Positions 26,301-41,300 of a DNA stretch of 64,000 nt are shown here, in pieces. Position 1 is the first letter of the stretch. Every line of letters starts with the position of its first letter. This stretch comes from JBECKS01 sp964557005 (GTDB taxonomy: Bacteria > Pseudomonadota > Gammaproteobacteria > Pseudomonadales > JBECKS01): assembly GCA_964557005.1 (NCBI GenBank), contig CAZKYI010000002.1, positions 310,001 through 374,000 on the forward strand, in the 5' to 3' direction. The notes under the pieces were generated by a model, which was given only the letters and a program-made list of their open reading frames with translations, was not told where the DNA came from and did not search any database. The position numbers and the translations under genes were made by a program.

Positions 26301-29300
26301 AAAGTTGAACTCGATGACATCAATCGTGTGATTCAGTCCTTCACATCGGTAAGCCAATCGGTAGTTATATTTGAAAACAATCAGGGCGTGCTTGCCTATG
26401 TGGTGCCGCTGAAAAAAGGCAAAAAAATTACAGATTTCGCGCAGTTTAAACAGCAATTAAGCGATTATTTACGCCAACAGCTTCCTGCATTTATGCAGCC
26501 TGCTGCAATCGTTGTGCTCGACAGTTTGCCGATGACCGCCAATGGCAAAGTAAATCGTGCAGCGCTGTTGAAGCATGATCAGGCTGCGGCTGTGGTGGTA
26601 GACAAACCAGTAAGGCAACAGCAAAACATCGCAACAGAATTCACTGCAATATGGAAAGCCCATCTTGGTGTTGCGTCAGAGATAGAATCAGAAATCGAAA
26701 CAGAGCAGCAGAATTTTTTTGAAAGTGGCGGCCATTCCCTGCAAGCCACGCGCTTGTTGTTTGCGCTTGAACAGCACTTTGGCATCAGGCTGTCTTTGAA
26801 AAATTTTTTCCGCAGCGCAAGTTTCAATGCACTGCTTGCACAGGTAGAGCAAGCACTACAGCGGCAGGCAGATTATTCACACCACAAAAACCACGCCATC
26901 ACAGAACAACAAAAAATCGAAATCAAAACAGGTGAGCTTTACCCTGTGAGTTTTGCGCAGGAGCGCTTGCTGCTCAATGCGTTCACGTATCCTGACAGCA
27001 CTGCCTACAGTGCGCCGATGGTGCTCAACATTTACGGCGAATTCAGGCTTGAACACTTTGAACGCGCCTTGTTGTATCTGTTCAAACAGCATGCGGTGTT
27101 TACGATTGATTATATTTTTGAAGATGGAAAATTTTACCAAAAACTTTCAAACCAGCACCAAAGCCGTTTTCAGGCAGCCTATGAGCGCGTTGATTTAAGT
27201 GCCTTGAATGAACATGAAAAAACGCAGCGTTATCAAAGCCTGCTTGAAGAAAATCAGGCGTGGATTTTTGATGTATTTAATGACCTTCCCTGGCGCATAA
27301 AATTATTGGTGCTCACTCAAAATCATTATGTGTTGCTGATCAACGCGCATCATATCGTGTGGGACGGCTGGTCTTTAAATGTTGTGTTTACCCAGTTACA
27401 GCAACTTTATAACAGTGAAGCGCAACATTGGCCTGAGCTGTTTGTGCATCATCAAAGCCACGCTTTGATTGAACACGCTATTTGGCAAACGCAAACGCTC
27501 AAAAATCAGGCGAATGAGTTTGAGCACAGCGTCGATTTCTGGCAAAACAAATTACTCGGTGCGCCACCTTACATCAATCTTCCTCTTGATAGAGAACGTG
27601 AAACTGTACAAGGGTTTCAGGGCGCGCATTACACGCTTGCGCTCAGTCAACACACGCTGCAAAAACTGCGTGGTTTCGCTGCGAGCCACCATGCAACACC
27701 ATTTCAGGTGGTATTCGCCTGTTTTTATTTATTGCTTCATCGCTACAGCAAGCAGGATGACCTGTGTATTGCGGTGCCGCATGAGGGGCGTTCGCAAGCC
27801 TTGCAAACAGCGGTGGGTTTTTTTACGGGCTTGCATATTTATCGCTGTGATTTTTCAGCTAACCGAAGTTTTATCGAAGTGCTTGCCGATATTCAGCAGC
27901 AATATCTTGATGCGCAGGCACAGCATGATTTGCCTCTGCAAAGTGTGTTCGATGCGCTCGAGCTTACGGTCAGTCGTGCCTATTTACCGTTTGCACAAGT
28001 CAGTTTTAATCACGCACGCCTGAATGAAACCCTGTTCACGGGGTTTAACGGCTTAAGCATTGAAACCGACAAACCGCTTTCAACCACCGTTAAAAATGAT
28101 TTGAGCTGTTTGTTCAGGGAAGGAGAGCAGCAGGGCGAGCTGATTTTTGAATACGATGCCCAGCTGTTTTTTGCACACAGTATTGAAAAACTGGCACAGC
28201 ATTTTGTGTATGTGATTGATGCCGTTTTAAAAGATGCTGACATGCGCATTGCACAGCTTTCCCTGTGTGATGAGCAAACGCTCAAAAGCGAAATTGCCGA
28301 AGCATTGAATATAAGCGTTAACAGTTTTGATGACATTCTGCCACTCACACCCAGTCAGCGGGATATTTATCTGGGTTCCTTGCTTGCACCCGAATCCTTC
28401 CAGCATTGCGAAGGGTTCAGTTTTTTTATTCACGAAGAAGTGGATATTCCCCTGTGGCGCGAGGCAATTCAAACGCTCGCCAATCAACATGCGGTAGTGC
28501 GTATGCAGTTGTTAAACTGTGAGCTGGCAGGTGCTGATAGCGTGTATCAGGGTTTTGAGCGCGGTTATCGCGTTGATTTGCAGGTGATGGACTGGAGCGA
28601 GCGTTTCAGTGCAGAACAAAAACAAAGCAAGCACTTTAGCGAGCAAGTGAGCCGTGCCTGTAATGATTTTGTGTATAGAAATTACGGAGATTTAAGCGAA
28701 GCGCTCGCCTATTTTTATCTGATCAAACTCGATCAGGCGCACTATTATTTTGTGATGGCCAATCATCACATTGGTGCCGATGGCATCAGTGTGGTGTTTG
28801 CACAATGGATATGCGCAGTGTATGAAACACTGCTACGCAAGCAGGCTGGCTCGCGTGAAAAATTACCGCTTTATCCTGCCTTGTTTCAAAGTCATGTACC
28901 TGAAAATCGCAAGCGTATGGATCACGCACAAACGCTGGCGTATTGGAAACAACGTGCTGCCTATGTCGAGCCTGTGCATCACTTGCCCTTGCCTGTCAAA
29001 ACAGCACAAAGACGCATTGAAAAGAAAATTATTTCGCGCACACACTGGCAAGCGGTTGAGCGTTACTGCAAGGCACAACATATTTCGACAGCAAAATATT
29101 TTCGTGGCATTTATGCGTATTTGCTCACGCAATATGCACGGATTGAAGGAGATTTCTGCCTCAAGGATTTTGCGCCAGGGCGCACACCCGAACATGCGTT
29201 TTCGATAGGCTGTTACTTTCAGCAATACCCTTATATTTTTGAAGGCAAGTTGTTCGGCGCACATGGAAATTTTAAAACGCTATTTGCCTACATTGATGAC

Positions 29301-32300
29301 TACAACAAAAGCATCAAACCCTGGCTGGATATTTCTGCCTATCAGCAAAGCAGGATTTTTCCGCAAAGCTCGATAGAGTTTATGTACAACTACTATCCTT
29401 TCCAGCTTGCTGTGAACCTGCATGGAAGGGCAAGCGATATTGTGGAGTTTCCACCGATTGTCGATCGTGCTGTGCAATTTATTGTGAAACATGCACAAGG
29501 CGAGATGGAATTAAACCTGCATTATCACGAGGCAGAATTTACTTCGCTCAATTTTCTTGAACGCATTGTGTGGGTGAGTGAGCAGGTATGTGAGCAGGGC
29601 AAAGATGCGTTTGCAGACATTGAACCCTGTTTTCCTGATGAGCTCGAAACCCAGCTGGGTTTTTTTGCCAACCAGAATTCTGTGCTTGCATCAGTAGAAA
29701 ACATAGAAGTTTTGTCTGAACAGTTGCAGCGCAGTTTTTCCAAATATGCAGGGCATACAGCGCTGATTTTGGGCGAGCAGACGCTCAGTTACGCCGAGCT
29801 TGCACAAGCGGTTGAGCAGCTGGCGGCCTATCTGTCTGCACAGCTTTCGTTTGAACAGCAACCGCGTATTGCATTGTGTTATGAAAACGAACGCGATTAT
29901 CTGATAGCACTGCTGGCCTGTGTGCGCATCAATGCCTGTTATGTGCCGCTGGATGCACAGTTACCCCTTGAGCGCCTGAATTTCATTATGCAGGATGCAG
30001 CGTGCGATTTGTTGTTGAGTGACAAAACCACAGTGCTTGCACAGCAGGCTTTTAAAACCACACAAGCCGTCAGACATTTTGAGTTTGATAACGAACAAGC
30101 CCTGTATTGTATTTACACTTCTGGCAGCAGTGGCGAACCCAAAGGTGTGCTGTGTTCTCAGCAGGCCAGCCTTGATTTATTTCACTGGTATCTCAACGAA
30201 TATTTTCACACACCACAGACGGTGTTGTTATTTTCTCCCTTTGCCTTTGATTTAACCCAGAAAAATATTTTCGCGCCCCTGCTCAGTGGTGGAACACTGG
30301 TGCTTGCCACTTCTACAGAAAAAGAAGGTGAGGCTTTTGCGCAGTTAATCAGCCGTCACCACATCAGTTTAATCAACTGTGCGCCTTCGCTGTTCAGTGC
30401 AGCGGTGCGAGATGTTGTGGACTATGCGCATTTTTCCAGCCTCGAATATCTGATTTTTGGCGGAGAAAGCATTGACTGGTTGCGCTTGCAGAATTTCCTG
30501 TGTGCACCACAAGTGAAGGCGCGTTTAATCAATTCCTATGGCCCTACCGAATGTAGTGATGTGGTTGCCAGTCACCACTTTGCACACATCAACCTGAACG
30601 AAGCGCAGGCGCAGTGGATTGGCAAGGCGCTGCCGCAGAGTCATTTGCTGGTGTTGAACACGCATCAACGGGTGTTGCCTGCGGGCTTGGCGGGTGAATT
30701 ATATATCGCCAATCGACAGCGTGCGCTTGGATATATTGGTCATGCACAAAGCAAGGGCTTGAACAGCCAGAGTTTTCTTAACAATCGTTACCATGCGATG
30801 CACAAGGAGGTGCCACAACTTTATGCCAGTGGTGATCGGGTGCGTTTGTTGTTAAAACCTGAACAGCACAGCTATGTGCTGGAATATCTTGGCAGAAAAG
30901 ACAAGCAGATCAAAATCAACGGTATCCGTATTGAACTGGCGGAAGTCGAATTTTTGTTGAATGCGGTATTTCCTGCGCAACAAAAAAGAGTTCTGGCCTA
31001 TAACAATCAGTTGCTGGTGTTTGTGCTACAGCAGCGCCATGACCAGGCGCTCAACCCCATTGAGTTACGTGCTCGCCTGTTGGAAAAAGCCCCTGCTTAT
31101 CTGGTGCCACATAAGTTCATCACCCTGAAACATTGGCCGCTCACGGTGAATGGCAAGATTGATACGCTCGCCTTGCAGCAGCTTGCCGCGCAACATTTTG
31201 AGCGTGAGGTGCTTGAACCTGAAACAGCATTGGAAGCTGCATTGTTACCTGTCTGGCAAAACCTGTTGGGTGTTGAGCGCATCAGCGTGGAAGACGATTT
31301 CTTTATGCTCGGTGGCAATTCACTGGTGGTCACGCAACTGCTTACACGCATTGAAAAACGCTTTGGCGTTACGTTGCCGATTCGTGAACTGTTTATGAAT
31401 CCCAGTATTCGTGCATGTGCAGTGGTGTTGCAGCAAGCGCTACGCAATGCAAATACGCAGTTTGAAAAAAGGGAATTTGAAAAAGCCAATCGCACGCAAG
31501 ATATTCGCGCTTCATTTGCCCAGCAAAGACTCTGGTTTATCGAAAAACTGGCACGTGATACATCGGAAGCGTATGTCAGTGCCTATCAGATGGTTTTTCC
31601 GCTGCAATATCACGGCAAGCTCGATGCTGAACGCTTGCGTCAGGCGCTGTTACGTTTACAGGCGCGGCATGAAAGTTTGCGTTGCTGTTTTTATGAACAA
31701 CAGGGTCAGGTCTATGTGCGTGTGCCTGAACAGGCAGCGCTGGATTTTCAGATTGAAGACATTTCCACACTCACCTACACACAGCAGTCGTTTGATTTTG
31801 AACAGGGTGTGTTGTGGCGAGTGAAATTATTGCGTGGTGCAGACAGTGATTGGCTCATTATTCATGCACATCACCTGATTGCCGATGCGTGGTCGTTTTC
31901 GATTCTGTTAAACGAATTGCATCAACTGTATGAGCAGCCTGATGTAATACTGCCTCAACGCGCATTTGATTATCCTGATTTTGCGCATTACCAGCACCGT
32001 GCAATGGAACGGCAGGATTTCAAACACAGCCTTGCGTTCTGGCACGCGTATTTAAAAGAAGCCGCGCCACTTGAATGTTTAATCGATAGACCGCGCCCTG
32101 CGCAGTTATCAGGCAGAGGCGGAAAAATTGATTTCAGCCTGAGTGCGCAGCACTACGCGCAGTTCAAACAGCAAGCCACGCAAATGGGCAGCACCGTTGC
32201 GAGCATCTTGTTAGGCTATTACGCCTTGCTGCTGCATCGTTTATCGAATCAGCAAACATTTTATATCGGTGTTGCCGAAGCCAATCGCAGTACCGTAGAA

Positions 32301-35300
32301 ACTGAACAGATGGTGGGCTTGTTTGTGAACAGCTTGCCCATCAAGGTGGATTTCACCCGCTTCGATTCCAATGAAGCGATTTTTAAAGATTTTCTTGCAC
32401 AGGTGCATCAGGATTTGCTTTCGTTGCTTGAGCACAGGCAAGTGCCTTTTGAAAAAATGCTTGAAGGTCTGGACTTGCCACGTCACACCGCGAGCAGCCC
32501 TGTTTTCCAGTGTCTATTCAGTTTTCAAAATGTGCCTAGAGCCTTTGATGATTTTGAAAAACACTGGTCTGTACAGCCTTATACGCACCAAAGTGCAAAA
32601 TTTGATTTAACGCTGTCGTTTATTGAACACAGTGATGGCAGCTTGATGGGTGAGCTGGAATATCACAAGGATTTATGGGAAGAAAGCAGCGCTCAGTATA
32701 TTGCAGCGCTTTTGAAGAATTTTCTGCAACAGCGCTGGTTTGAACAACCGATGCAGGCAGTGCGTGCAGCGATGTTTGAACAACACGCACTTCCACCTGC
32801 TTCACCTGCTGATTCAAGCTCCTTGGTCGATAACAACAGCGTGATTATTGACAACATTGCCAGTCATGTTGAGCAGAACGCACAGCGCATGGCCATCAAG
32901 GTGGTGTCTCAGGAAAATCCTGCACAGGTGCTACAGCAGTTGACGTATCAGCAAGTGGACGCTTTCACTGATTTACTTGCCTGTGAGCTTGCACAGCATT
33001 TGCCGCCGCTGATAGCGCAACAACCTGTCATCGCTTTGGTGGGAGGCGCATCGCTGATGCAAGTGCTGTGTGAAATAGCCGCGTTAAAACTGCATGCCTG
33101 TTTTGTGCCGATTGACAGCATTCACCCTGCTGCGCTGATTGATAAACAGATAAAAAACAGCGGTGCAGATGTGGTGCTGCTGTGCGATGCGCTGGCGACA
33201 GGCAAGGTTAAATCGTGCAGCAAGGCGATGCTCGATGTTTCCTGTTTTCAGTTTGCTGATTCAGAAAAAGTTGTTCCTTTGAGTCGGGCACAAACAACAC
33301 CAGAAAAGGATTCTGACAAGGCGATCTATCGTATTTTTTCATCAGGCACCACTGGCGAACAAAAACTCAGTGAGATTTCCTTGCAGGCGGGCACTGCCTT
33401 GTATCAATGGTATGCGCAGTGGGTGGACATCAGTGAGCAGAGCACAGTGTTGTTATCTGGCTCTCCTGCGTTTGATTTGCATCAAAAAAATATTTTCAGC
33501 ACCTTGATGTCAGGCGGCTGTTTGCTGATTCCTGAAGCACTCATGGAACAAGGTAATGTTGTGTTTGAGCCGCAAGCACTTGTGCATGTTATCGGTACGC
33601 AACAGGTGACGCATCTGAATTGTACACCCTCGTTTTTTTATCCCTTGTTGCAGGTGAGTGCATTTGAACGCGCCTTTAGCAAACTTGAACAGGTGATTCT
33701 CGGCGGCGAGCCAATTCATTTTGCAGCGCTGGCACACTGGTTTGCGACTACCCACACGCAACTCAGCAATACTTACGGGCCGAGTGAATGTACCGATGTG
33801 CTGTGTGCCTATCGTCTGAAACGCGACAATGCACAGGCTTATAAAACGCAAGGCGTGCCGCTTGGTGAACCTCTGCCTTATGTGGTGCTGGGTTTGAGTG
33901 ACAAGCGTAGCCATGTCATGGGTGGTAACTTGTTAAGTGGTGAGTTGGTGGTGAGTGGTTTGGCAGTAGGAAAAACCGTCGGACATGATACGCACACAGC
34001 GGTGTATTTTACTGGCGATAAAGTGAAACGTGATGCACAAGGTCAGCTGTATTTTGTGGAACGCCTTGATCAGCAAATCAAACATCGCGGTTATCGCATC
34101 TCGCTCAGTGAAATTGAACAGTGTGCGCTCGCTTTTGAGGGCGTGCGCGAATGTGCGGCTGTTTATGAGCAGGGAAATATTGTGCTGGTGTATGTAGATG
34201 TTAGCGAGAATCAGGACAATCCATCAGCACTGCGCTACTTCCTGAGTGAACAGCTACCCTCTTATGCGCTGCCTTCGCGTGTACTTGCACTCGACAGTTT
34301 GCCAATCACCCACAATGGCAAGCTCGACCGTAGTACCTTGCGCGAATGGATACAGGCCAGTGTTGTACGCACCCTCGTACCCGATTGGCATAACAACGCG
34401 CTCACCGATAAACAAAGCCTGTTGTTGGCAATCTGGAAGTCGGTGCTGAATATCGATGTTATTGATGTGCACGATAATTTTTTTGAACTAGGTGGCGATT
34501 CGATTCTTGCCTTGCAAATTCTCGGCGCATTAAAAGCACAAGGCTATTATGCCAATGTGCGTGATGTGTTTCGTTATCAAAGCATTGCCGAGTTTTCGAC
34601 AATTCTCAAACAGCAAAGCACGCACTACAGCAGCTTGCCCATTCAAACTGCTTTGCAGGGCGAGTTTTCTCCATCTGCGATTCAACACTGGTTTTTTGAA
34701 AAAAATTTCAGCAGCCCTTCCCATTATAACCAGAGTGTATTGCTCGATATTGACAAGCAAATCGATGAAACACGCCTGCAAGCAGTTTTTGCTGCCTTGC
34801 TCGAACGCCATGATGTCCTGCGTCTGGGCTTTGATAAATCGGGTGAACTGGCGCGTTATCAGCCATTGGCTGCGCTGAATGTTCTCGACAGCGTGGTGGT
34901 CAATTCCACTCACGAAGCGCAAGCAGCAATCGATCACACTCAGCGCTCGCTCAATATTCATCTGGCGCGTGTAATTCAGGCGCGGCTGTTGCTGAGAAAC
35001 GATTGCAGTTATAACCAGTTGCACATTGTGATTCACCATTTGGTGATTGATGGTTTGTCGTGGAGGATTCTGGCACAGGATTTTGTGCGCCTGCTTGCGC
35101 AAGATACAAACCACTTGCGTCTGCCTGCCAAAGGCCATGCCTATGAGCAATGGCTGGGTGAAATGCGCAGCCGTGTGTTCAAACAGGAATTTGCACAGGA
35201 CGAACAGTATTGGCTGGCGCTGTGCGAGAAGCAAAAAACGCAACAATCACTGGCAGAATTCACGCGCGCAAAAAAACACAGCGTGCGTGATGTGGGTGTG

Positions 35301-38300
35301 GAACAACTTACACTGTCGCACAGCCTGAGTGAGAAAGTGCTCAAAATCGATGCGCAGGTGCGTGTGAATACCGAAACGCTCCTGATTAGCGCCTTGGCCA
35401 TGAGTCTGGCGGAACAATTTTCGGTAGAGCGTTTCATGCTCAATCTGGAAGGGCATGGGCGCAGTGTGCTGGCCGATACCTTGCAGCTTGAACAAAGCAT
35501 TGGCTGGTTTACTGCAAAATATCCGTTGTGGCTTGATTTGCATGACCATGAATCTGCTGTGAGCAAATTGCGTTATATCAAGCAGGCGCTTGCGGAAATT
35601 CCCAATCGTGGTGAGAGTTATTTGCCCTTGCGTTACTGGCATATCGACGAAGCAGTCAGAAAACAACTGAAAGCACTCGACAGTGCAGAAGTGATGTTTA
35701 ACTACCTTGGTCAATTCCATGTTGAACATCAATTCAGGCAAGCGGGTAAGGAATTGGTCAGATTATCGCAGGATTGGTCGGGCATGGATCGCAGCCTCAA
35801 CAGTGAAATGGAGCATCTGCTCGACATCAGCGCGCGCGTGCTCGAAGGCGTGCTGTCTTTTGATTTTATTTTTTCCAAACGTGCTTTTGCGAGTGAGAGC
35901 ATTCAAGCCTTGTCACGGCGTATGGAATTTAATTTAAGGCATTTAATCTATTGCCTTGAACAACCACATACGGCAAAACAGTTATTGCTCACCAGTGATT
36001 TTCCACACGCGCCAGAACTGCCACACACCTTGCTGGAACAACTTGGCAACACTGCTCTGGTACAGCGGGCGCATATCGAAGCGATTTATCCACTCACGCC
36101 CATGCAGCAGGGCATGTACTTCCATGTGCTGCGCGAAGATGCCAGTGATATGTATCTCGAACAAATTACGCTGGAACTGGCAGGTGAATTTGATTTTGAA
36201 CATTTCAGCAGCGCATGGCAGCGCTTGCAGGAAAACCATGAAGTGTTGCGTTCAGGTATTTTTGAACAACAAGGCAAGGTGTTTTTAGCTGTGTTTTCGC
36301 AGCTGCCAGTTGAGTTAGTACACATCGACATTGCAGAACACAAAACACCACAGCAAAGTGATGAAGCTTTTGTTGCAGCATTTTGTGAGGCAGACAGAAA
36401 CAACGCGTTTTATTTTGAACATCCGCCCTTGATTCGCGCGCATGTTTTGAAAGGTGAGCATCATCACCATCTGGTGTTCAGTTTTCACCACATTGTGCTC
36501 GATGGCTGGTCGCTGGGTTTGATTGTGTCACAAGCCTTGCAAATGTATGTCAGTTTGCAAACACACAAACCCATGCCACGTTTTCCTGTTAAGCGCTTGT
36601 CTGCGATGGCGTTTACGCAAGTGGCGACACTGGATACGCCATTCTGGACAAATTACTGCGCACCTTTAACGCAGCAAAGCAGTGCGCGTATCTCAACTGT
36701 GTTTCAGGTGCAGCAGCATGCGCAACTCTCTCGCCTGCAACATCGCCTAAGCGCAAGCCAGAGTGCACAGTTACGACAAACAGCCGAGCAGTTGCATGTC
36801 AGTCTCAACACTCTGGTGCAAGCGGTGTGGTTGTTACATTTAAACGCACTCACGCAACAGAATGTACTCAGCGTGGGCATAACGCTGTCAGGACGTGAGC
36901 AAGGAACAGAGCAAGTGGCAGGTCTGTTTATCAACACCTTGCCCTTGATAATCGAAGCACAGGGCTACTCAGATTTTGCAAGTTTTGTCACGGCAGTGCA
37001 GACCAGGCAGGCAGAATTATTGGCGCGCCAGCAAGACAGTCTGGTAGAGATTGCTGCGCTGAATCAGCTTGAGGCACATCAGTTATTTGATCACATTCTG
37101 GTGTTTGAAAATTATCCGCTTGAGCAAGCACTGCAAATGCTTGAGCTGGATTTTTCTATCAAAAGTTATCGTTATCATTCGCGTAGCAACTATCCGCTGG
37201 TGATTTCGATTGTGCCGAGTGAAACGCTTGAAATTCGTATGGCGAGCCAGTTTTCACAAGCACAACTGCATGCACTGTGTGAAGGTTTTGTGCAGCGTTT
37301 GCAAAACCTTGAAGCATTTGCAATCGATACCCGTAATACAGTGACACAGCCACGCGCTGAAAAAAATATCAGGGTATTGAGTGTTGCGGATTCAGAACAA
37401 GCGTTATCTGCCAATGAAGCGCTGGTGTATCAGGTATTTTGTGAAGTGCTCAATCTTGAGCATTTCGATGTACACCACACCTTTTTTGAATTGGGTGGCC
37501 ATTCACTGTCTGCCACACGTGCGTTGTCTTTGCTGCGTGCACGCAGCAAAAAATACATCAGTCTGAAAGATTTTTATGCAGCACCAATGGTACATGCACT
37601 GGCGCAGTTGCTGGAGCACAGTCACAACCAGGGTGAAGTTTTGTTATATCGAGCCAATCCACTCAAGGATATGGCCTTGAATGCCGCACAGGCGCGTTTC
37701 TGGTTTCTTGAAAAAATGAATCCTGGGCAGGGGCTTTATCATATTGCACTGCCCATTGAAATTGAGGGCGAACTTTCACGTGAACATTTACAGCAAGCCT
37801 TTGATGCGCTGTTTGAAAAACATGAGATTCTCAATGCCCGTATTATTGAAAAACAGGGCAGTGCATGGCTGCGCAAGGTGAGCGAGCCATTTGTGCTGGA
37901 GTATGAAGACTGGCGTGCAAGCATGCTATCCGAACAGGCGCTTGATGCGGCTGCAAGTGCGTATTTCAAACGCAGTTTTCACATGGAACGGGAAGCGCTT
38001 GTGCGCGTGAAGCTGATTCAGTTACCGCAGCACAGTGTGTTGCTTGCCTGCATTCATCACCTGATTTGTGATGGCTGGTCGATGAATCTTCTGCTTAGGG
38101 ATTTGTTACTCGCCTATCGACAGGCAGCCTTGGGTGAAGCACCAAAACTTGAGCGCAATCCCTATAGCTATCGGGATTATATGTACTGGCAACAGCACAA
38201 TGCTGTTACGCCTGAACATCATCAGGCACACTTGTTCTGGCAACAACATTTGCAAGCGATGCCCGCGCGTCTGGTTTTCCCCAGCGTGGTGTTTCGTGAT

Positions 38301-41300
38301 GTTCTGCGCACCCATGCGCACACGCAAGTTGCGCGTGTCGGGCATACGCTGTTTTTTGAATTCGATGCAAAGCAAAGCAAAGCCATACAACAACTGGCAG
38401 CACGGCTGCACATTACGCCAGCGAGTGTGTTCATGGCGAACTGGTTGTTATTGCTGGCAAGCTGGAGTCAGGAACTTGATGTGCATGTGAGTATGCCTGT
38501 GGCTGGAAGAACACGCAGCGAATTTGAAGGCATCGTTGGTTTGTTCCTCAATGCGCTGATTTTCCGCTTTCACTTGCGCAAGGAGGCGACGCTGAGTGCT
38601 TACTTCACGGCAGTGCATCAAAGCTTGCTGGACGTGTATCAGCATCAGGATTTTCCGCTCGAAAAAGCCTTGCAACTGAATGAAAACGCTAACAGGGACA
38701 TGCCTGGCATGCAGTTCGGATTTAATTTCCAGAATGAACGCGATTTAAACAGCCAGAGTTTTCAACAAACACAACTGCACAGCGATTTCGGTTTGCAACT
38801 GCGCGCGCGCCGTTTCGAAATGCACAGCGCACGACATGATTTGGCCTTAAGTGTGCTGGATGCCACACAAGATGAAAACGGCTGCTATCGCATGGCGCTG
38901 GAATATCACTGCGCATGGATTGAAGCTGATGCGGTTGCCTTGTTAGCGGAACAGTTCAAACAACAGCTCATGCAGGCATGTAATGATGCGCAGGCTGAAA
39001 AAACCGTGAATGAACTGTTCAATCTGCCTTTTGCAGAGCTTGCCAAACAGCAAGGCCACATGCTGCTTGCGCCACTTACGTCCAGTCAGCAGGCTTTTTA
39101 TCTTGATGAACAGATTCGCGGTCAAACGCGCACCTGCTGGATTGGTTATAGTGTAAGTTTGCCAGCTGATTGCACATTGAATGTGGAAGCATGGCAGCAA
39201 GCCTGTTTACAGGTGAGCAGGCAGCACTCGGTGTGCAGACTGACTTTGCAAGCGCATGGCGAGCAGGCCTTGCAAGCAATTCCTGCTGCTGAATTTGCCT
39301 CTGATTTGAATTTTGAAGTGATTGAACTCGAACAAGCACTTGCACCCGACCAGCTTACGCGTTTGATAGAAAGCCTGATTTATCAGCCCTACACACACAC
39401 ATGCTTGATGCGCTATTACGTGTTGAAACTTAACACGGGTGCCTGTGTGGTGGTGAACGCGATGCACCACGCAGTGTTTGATGCAGTGAGTTTTATCGAA
39501 CATTGGCAACAGTGTGTGGAAGCGTATCAATATAATTCTGCGGCCACTTTGAAAACCGATAGCTATCCCATGTATGTGCATGGTTTGGGTGAGCGCATGG
39601 ATCAGGCCGAAACCCTCAGCTATTGGCAATACAATTTAAAAGATGTGAGCGCAGCGGTGTATCCCAAAAATCCGCTGTATATCAAAAATGCTGCTGGTGT
39701 TTATGAGCAGGACAACAATGCCTTTATCCATCGCCAGCTCACACTCAGTAATAGTGAGTGGCAGCAGATTAAACACTTTTGTCGTCGTCAGGGCATCACA
39801 CCCAATCTGTTTTATAAATTGATTTATGGCATTTTGATTCAGGCATGGACAGCCTGTGAAGATGATTTTTATATTCTCGAATTGCAAAGTGGCAGAGCAC
39901 AAACGCGCTTCAAACAGACGTTGGGTTGCCTGTTTTTGGTAACCCCCTTTATTTTCAGGCAGGCAATTCTGGCGAAATCGCAACTGGGTTTCGCACATGC
40001 CTTTGACAGTCTCAAACAACAACAGAAGCAACATCGTCCACATCATCACATTTCCCAACAAGCTTTACAGATGCTGTTACCAGAACGCGAACTGGATTTT
40101 TATTTTAACTTTTTGACTTTCGTACCCGACACCTCGGTCTTCGGCGAAGCTATGGTGTTTCAGGATTATGGCAACGAAATTCACAAGGCGGTGGAATTCA
40201 GTCCGAAACTGCGCCCGCAAGGTGTGGAATTGAATTTGTATTATCGTGCACACGATTTTTATGAAGAAAATTTTCTGGCCTGTGTGCAAGCACTGTCCAG
40301 ACAAATTATTGAAGGTTGTGATGGGTTTGGTCATCTACACTTTTCTCCGCAAGTTGCTGAGCTTGCGTTTCAAGCCATACCTGCGCTGCCACAACACCAC
40401 TTAAAACAAGAGGGTGAGTTGTGGCATCTGCTGGAAAAGCAGCTCAAACATTCTGCTTCAAGGCTCTATCAGGATTTTGATGATGGCGGCAGCGCAACAG
40501 CCAGCCATGATTATCCGTCGCTTGCATCGGCTTGTGAAAAGCTCTCGACGTATTTTGTGCAGCAGGATTATCAGGCAGGTGATGTGCTGATATTTCAGGC
40601 TGAAAAAGGTCTCGAATTGCTGGCAGCTTTTTGTGCCTGCATACGCACAGGCTTGGTGTTTTGTGCGATTGATGCACAGGCGAGTGAACAACAGCAAGCA
40701 ATGTATCGGCAACACAGTGGTGCCAGGGCGCTGTTCACAACGCAAGATTTGCACAGCCTGCTGGAAGCCTCTGAATCTGTTGATACCGTAAGCGCAGCGT
40801 ATCTGGCGAAAGCCGATGAACTTGCCTATGTGGTGTTTACATCGGGCAGTAGCGGTCAGCCAAAAGCGGTTGCGGTGAGCCATGCAGCGATTTGCAATCG
40901 TTTTTATGCGTGGCAACACACGTATCAACTGGAAAGCAGCGATGTACATTTGCAAATGGCGGCACAGCCCTTTGATGTGTTTATTGCAGACATGGTGAGG
41001 GTGTTGTTATCTGGCGCGAGCGTGTGTTTGCTTGAGCCAAAGTTGTTGCTGGATACGCATCTGCTCAATAAGGTAATAAACCAGTATCAGGTCACGCATG
41101 CCGAATTTGTGCCTGCGGTTTTAAGACCCTTGCTGGCACTGTGGCGCAGTGAAAATAATTCACCACACAGTTTCAAGGTGTTGGTGTGTGGTTCTGATGT
41201 CTGGTATCTCAGTGATCAGCAAGCGCTGGAAGCGGTGTTGCCTGAGCATTGCGGTTTTATCAACTCCTATGGTTTGAGTGAATCGGCTGTCGATGCCAGT

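Noticed and set aside
28335..29690. C3 as an epimerization domain
   Set aside because: It has HHIGADG but lacks the E-domain marks seen in the real one (SWRI after the His motif, EGHGR, FNYLGQ); it also follows a C domain, not a T domain.
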